From Gemmatimonadota bacterium (GTDB taxonomy: Bacteria; GCA-2686955), in assembly GCA_002686955.1 (NCBI GenBank), contig NYZA01000144.1, positions 1-27,945 on the forward strand: a stretch of 27,945 nt of DNA, given 5' to 3'. Below the pieces are notes generated by a model, which ran no database searches, had not been told where the DNA came from, and saw nothing but the letters and a program-made list of their open reading frames with translations. The number at the start of each line of letters is the position of its first letter. Position 1 is the first letter of the stretch. The position numbers were made by a program, and so were the translations under genes. Of this stretch, positions 23,117 to 27,945 are shown one piece after another.

Positions 23117-25213
23117 ATGCAGAACCATCAATCGGTTTGTTTGCATTGCAATTCGCCGAAGAACAACCCTCGAACTCCCACGCGCCGGACGCGAGTCCGG
23201 GTCATGGCGATGGCGTTGTCCAGCGGCGCTCTTCTTTTTGGCGCCTCGCCGGCCGTCCTGGCGGACACCGACAGCACTCACCCGCCCAAACCGCCGCGCA
23301 CTGCGGTGGCGGGGCCGTCGCGGACCGAGCCCCTGTCCGATCTCCGCGGCGAGGTCCGCGTCGCCGGTGCCCTGGCCTATATGGCGGCCGCGGCGGGCGT
23401 GCTCGTGGTCGATGTGGAGACTCCCTGGGATGTCCCGATCGTGGCCCAGATCGACCTGCCGGGGGAGACCCGCGGCCTGACCCTGGTCGATCCCGCCGCG
23501 CCCCGGCCCCTGGTCGCCGTGTGCAACGGCGAGCCCCGGGCCCCGGGCCGGGATGCCCTGCTGCTCCTGCGGCCCACCGCCCCCGAGGGTGCGCAGCTCG
23601 TCGGCGCCGCCTACGCTCCGGCGGGAGTCGCCCTCCGCGAGCCCTCGGTGGCCGGGGAGCTGGTCCTGGCGCGGACGGAGACCGGGTTCGCCGCCTTCGA
23701 CATCTCCGATCCCTCGAGCCCGACCTTCACGGCGCTCTACGATGCTCTCGCGCAGCCGGGAGCGGGGCGCGTCGTCGACGTGGAGGGCGCCGAGGGAGCC
23801 GCATACGTGCTCGTGGAAGGGACCAGCCCCTGCCTTCAGGTGGTGGACCTGGCCGACCCCGAGAACCCGGAGTGGGTCGACACGATTCTGAACCGACGGG
23901 ACCGGGGCCCGGACGGGGGTTTGAGCCGAGATCCCCATCGCTCGTTGCTCGCGCTGCGGACCGGGACGGACTACCACCTCCTCGACCTTCGGGCGCCCCT
24001 CGCCCCGGTGCTGCTCCGGACCGTTGTGGCCGAGGATCACTCCGGCTCGTCGACGATCTCCCTGGGTGCACCTCGTTTGGCCGTCGCCGATCCGGCCTCG
24101 ATCGTCGATGCCTTCCAGGATCTGAGCATCTGGTCCACGGGATCGGACACGCCAGTCTCGGCGATCCGGCTCGAGCCGGGAGAGGCCAGGGCCGCCGTCC
24201 TGGACGACGGGAGGATCGTCGTTCGTTCCCGCGGGGGGCAGCATGTGTGGGACGAGACACGCTACGAGCGGATCCGGATACTCGACACAGCCCTTCCGCC
24301 GGGGCCTCCTTCCCGAATCGGTGAGCTCGCCATTCCGGAGGCCGGCTGCGCCCCGGAGCTGGCCGTCCTCGGCGACAGCATTGCGCTCGTGGCCTACGAC
24401 GGACGGATCGGCAGCGTCGATCTGCGAGACCCCGAGCAGCCGGTGTGGCTGGGCTCCTCGCCCTTCCGCGGCTACCTGATCTGCCAGCGGCCTTCCGAGA
24501 TGGTGGTCCGGGAGGACGGAATCGGTCTCTTGGCCGACGGGAACGGGGGACTGCACATTTTCGATGCGTCCGACCCCGCGGCCGTGCAGGTGCTCGCCAC
24601 CCTCTCGATGGATGCCCAGGCGGTTGACCTGGAGGGCAACATCGCCGCCGTGGGAGGGCGGGACGACGAAGCGGGGGAGGAGGGCTGGGTGCGGGTGACT
24701 CTTCTGGACATTGCGGACCCGAGCGCCCCGGTGCTGCTCGGGGAGTGGGGCGGCTCCCAGGGGGACCCACATTGCGAGCGGGCCTACGAAAACGGGGGAA
24801 CATCCATCGACGCAAACAAGGTTGCGATGGTCAGAGAAACACGGAATTCACCCATGGGTCTTCCTCCGCACGCGCCACTACTTCCAACGATTCGCGCTCC
24901 GGTCAAACTGATCGCGTGCGCGTTCCGCACCGTAATCGCGGATCCCGATTACACCCGCTTTGGCCGCGGCGACAACTACGCCTCCTGGAAATGGTGTGAG
25001 ATGCCCTGCAAAATCAGCGTTTACCCTCGCGCGCCCATGCTCCTCGCCCCACTGGTGATCGGCTATGTCATAAACAACAATGCCGGCACCCGCTTCGATC
25101 CACTCTGTCGTGTAGTAGATCGTAGTGCAGTACAAGCGATCACCTTGCTGAGCGAGTCGATACGGCTTACCAACAAAACCCGAGATACCAGGGACTGTCT
25201 CGCGGTGCAGTAG
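23117..25213 (+). CDS. secreted LVIVD-repeat beta-propeller protein, probably 3'-truncated
   Basis: Start uncertain: ATG 23117 gives a basic leader before MALSSGALLFGASPAVLA, a likely signal peptide; ATG 23204 and GTG 23024 are alternatives. The mature part holds about nine repeats with the LVIVD pattern (value, then DISDPSSP, DLADPENP, DLRDPEQP, DASDPAAV, DIADPSAP and a short strand), expected to fold as a beta-propeller. The pattern stops at about 24750 (LLGEWGGSQ). The last ~145 codons, to 25213, show no repeats and run antisense through the end of the convergent gene for 336 bases. The real 3' end was probably lost at a junction near 24780; no sorting domain follows. G+C is high up to the junction and lower after it. 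Function unknown; surface or extracellular location is inferred. Confidence 0.65.
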   Translation: MQNHQSVCLHCNSPKNNPRTPTRRTRVRVMAMALSSGALLFGASPAVLADTDSTHPPKPPRTAVAGPSRTEPLSDLRGEVRVAGALAYMAAAAGVLVVDVETPWDVPIVAQIDLPGETRGLTLVDPAAPRPLVAVCNGEPRAPGRDALLLLRPTAPEGAQLVGAAYAPAGVALREPSVAGELVLARTETGFAAFDISDPSSPTFTALYDALAQPGAGRVVDVEGAEGAAYVLVEGTSPCLQVVDLADPENPEWVDTILNRRDRGPDGGLSRDPHRSLLALRTGTDYHLLDLRAPLAPVLLRTVVAEDHSGSSTISLGAPRLAVADPASIVDAFQDLSIWSTGSDTPVSAIRLEPGEARAAVLDDGRIVVRSRGGQHVWDETRYERIRILDTALPPGPPSRIGELAIPEAGCAPELAVLGDSIALVAYDGRIGSVDLRDPEQPVWLGSSPFRGYLICQRPSEMVVREDGIGLLADGNGGLHIFDASDPAAVQVLATLSMDAQAVDLEGNIAAVGGRDDEAGEEGWVRVTLLDIADPSAPVLLGEWGGSQGDPHCERAYENGGTSIDANKVAMVRETRNSPMGLPPHAPLLPTIRAPVKLIACAFRTVIADPDYTRFGRGDNYASWKWCEMPCKISVYPRAPMLLAPLVIGYVINNNAGTRFDPLCRVVDRSAVQAITLLSESIRLTNKTRDTRDCLAVQ

Positions 25214-26017
25214 TGTTGGGTTCTCTGACGCTTCGATATCATACATTGAAATACTGCATCCCACGGTAAACAGACGTCCTCCGCCAAGGCTCAACGATCT
25301 TCCCAGGCACTCGTCTTCCACCGGAATGCCGGCCAGCTTCTCTGGCGCTTGCGCGTCCGTTACATCGACAATCTGAAATGAGTCTGAACCGGCAGCCACG
25401 AGGATTTCGCACTCGCCGATCCGCCCTGCCTCTATCTCTATTTCCAATGCATACCACGACGGATCTTCCCATCGTCCCGCATGGGTTGGCGCGTGAGCCG
25501 GCTCAATCAGCACTCCCAGAGTGCTCGGGTGTGCAGGGTCCTCGATGTCCAGGATCTCGAGCCCGCCGTTCCCTTCGAAATAGTCACTGTTGTGGACAGC
25601 CAAGTACACTCGACCGTCGTCGATCTCTACCCCTCCTACCGACCCCAGCAGCCCCGCCCGATGCACTCCGATCAAGCGCGGGCGATCGATGGCTCTCACA
25701 TCCAGCACGGCATATCCAGCGTAGCCCAGCGCCACCACGGCCACCTCGCCATCCTGACAGACGTCCTTCACCTCCCCCGGCAGTGGCACGGCGCTCGCCC
25801 ACGTTCGCAGCTCTTCTCCTCGCCGATAGAGGAGAAGTCCGCCCTCGTGTCCCGTTGCGACGAAGTCGTCACACACTCGCACGCACCCCGGCTCGAAGAG
25901 CGGCCACCACCCCTGCACGCCGAGACCCGACTCCAAGCCGATCTCCGCGGCGTGGGCCCCGCCGATCATCCACACCAGCGATGCCCGAACGAGGATCCGA
26001 ATGCACCTGCAATCCAT
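24878..26017 (-). CDS. secreted LVIVD-repeat protein, convergent to the preceding gene
   Basis: Read on the minus strand from ATG at 26015-26017, preceded by a strong ribosome site (GAGGAG, 7 bases away), which decides this start over an earlier open frame to 26254. 379 residues: signal peptide (about 1-23, RILVRASLVWMIGGAHA) then five LVIVD-like blades, with cores LDVRAIDRPRLIG, LDIEDPAHPSTLG, VDVTDAQAPEKLAG, YDIEASENPTLL and VVYDIAD. It ends soon after GVIGIRDYG with a short charged tail, so its 3' end may also lie at a junction. Cysteines are unusually frequent. Codon use is less G+C biased than in neighbouring genes, suggesting transfer. It is the only clear minus-strand gene in the window. 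Role unknown. Confidence 0.8.
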   Translation of the reverse strand: MDCRCIRILVRASLVWMIGGAHAAEIGLESGLGVQGWWPLFEPGCVRVCDDFVATGHEGGLLLYRRGEELRTWASAVPLPGEVKDVCQDGEVAVVALGYAGYAVLDVRAIDRPRLIGVHRAGLLGSVGGVEIDDGRVYLAVHNSDYFEGNGGLEILDIEDPAHPSTLGVLIEPAHAPTHAGRWEDPSWYALEIEIEAGRIGECEILVAAGSDSFQIVDVTDAQAPEKLAGIPVEDECLGRSLSLGGGRLFTVGCSISMYDIEASENPTLLHRETVPGISGFVGKPYRLAQQGDRLYCTTIYYTTEWIEAGAGIVVYDIADHQWGEEHGRARVNADFAGHLTPFPGGVVVAAAKAGVIGIRDYGAERARDQFDRSANRWK

Positions 26018-26492
26018 ATCTTCTCTCCTCGCGTTCCAGCACGATGCGCCGCACGGCCCCCGGTGCCTCGCCCTCAAATCGTAACCTCCTAACGAGCGTA
26101 CCAGCTCGATGCCCCGATCGTGCGTCCAGCCTTGAACGGCCGGCCTGTTCTCGAACCGACCTTCTCCTTCGCCCTTCCGGAAGGCTCCGCCCGCCCCACC
26201 GAGAAGGCACCGTGCCCCTGCCGTGACGGGAAGCCCCCCGACGCTCCTCAACACACGCGTTCAAAAGCACCGGCGATCGAGCCGGCCCACGATGCGCCGC
26301 CGCTGGAGTGGGCGTCGCCGAGGCGGTCGACGGCGCGCCCTCGCATATCGCCTCCATCCTTTCCCCAATTCTTTGACGCCGCTCCGCTCGGTGCTCTATC
26401 GTCCGCCGGATCGGCCCACCACGCCTTCGCGCGGATCGGGCTCGATTTCTCATCCAATAGGTACGACGATAACGATCGTTCTGGAGACCACC
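26018..26492. other. divergent intergenic region upstream of groES
   Basis: 475 bases between the minus-strand LVIVD gene and groES with no gene I can support. Frames are open on several strands but have no recognisable features and simply follow G+C bias. It must carry the promoters of both flanking genes. I see no CIRCE element (TTAGCACTC with its inverted partner). A perfect 10-base palindrome AACGATCGTT sits at 26471-26480, just before the groES ribosome site. Confidence 0.5.
26373..26402 (+). promoter_or_regulatory. possible sigma70-like promoter for groESL
   Basis: TTGACG (26373-26378) and TATCGT (26397-26402) are 18 bases apart, about 90 bases before the groES ATG. The -35 box is nearly consensus and the -10 box matches four of six positions. 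With no CIRCE element near it, heat control by HrcA at this promoter is not supported. Prediction only. Confidence 0.35.

Positions 26493-27945
<1,453 letters not shown>

Noticed and set aside
25378-26226. Plus-strand open frames opposite the start of the minus-strand LVIVD gene and into the groES leader
   Set aside because: Arg/Pro/Ser-rich translations with no domain; the minus-strand gene has a signal peptide, repeats and a strong ribosome site.

Overview
The window is a gene-dense stretch of a high-GC bacterial chromosome. Almost everything is on the + strand, with many stop/start overlaps (ATGA, GTGA, TGATG). Gene content points to a diderm: CdsA, an RseP-type site-2 protease, a TamA/BamA-type barrel and TamB. 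A PorX-like response regulator with a PglZ domain, and a secreted peptidase ending in a FlgD-like / type IX secretion (T9SS) type sorting domain, suggest the FCB superphylum or a related candidate phylum (Eisenbacteria- or Krumholzibacteria-like). That placement is inference from gene content; no rRNA is present.

Layout. 1-4441: a translationally coupled shikimate operon (aroA, aroE, a fused aroK-aroB, aroQ) that encodes every step from DAHP to EPSP; DAHP synthase and chorismate synthase are not here. It runs directly into cdsA (4438-5316). 5375-13156: an envelope block of rseP (behind a good sigma70-like promoter), a small lipoprotein with three c-type haem-like motifs, a TamA-like Omp85 protein and a 1282-residue TamB-like protein. 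13164-13342: a 179-bp palindromic repeat. 13317-17751: a membrane histidine kinase, a PorX-like REC-PglZ regulator, then tsaE-tsaB-rimI (tRNA t6A biosynthesis and an N-acetyltransferase). 17770-19671: a secreted zinc-peptidase-like protein with a C-terminal sorting-type domain. 19712-22901: purine nucleoside phosphorylase, accD and folC, with a second copy of the palindromic repeat (21406-21585) between accD and folC. 23117-26017: two convergent secreted LVIVD-repeat (beta-propeller) genes that overlap tail to tail by 336 bp, apparently across a rearrangement junction. 26493 to the end: groES and the first 379 codons of groEL.

The most interesting points are: (1) two ~180-bp imperfect-palindrome elements, about 78% identical over the aligned part, with paired substitutions that keep the stems; one supplies the start codon of the histidine kinase and the other the last codons and stop of accD; (2) a kinase / PorX-like regulator / T9SS-type cargo neighbourhood apparently outside Bacteroidetes; (3) the convergent LVIVD pair with its junction; (4) the AroK-AroB fusion; and (5) an unfamiliar multihaem-like lipoprotein placed between rseP and tamA.
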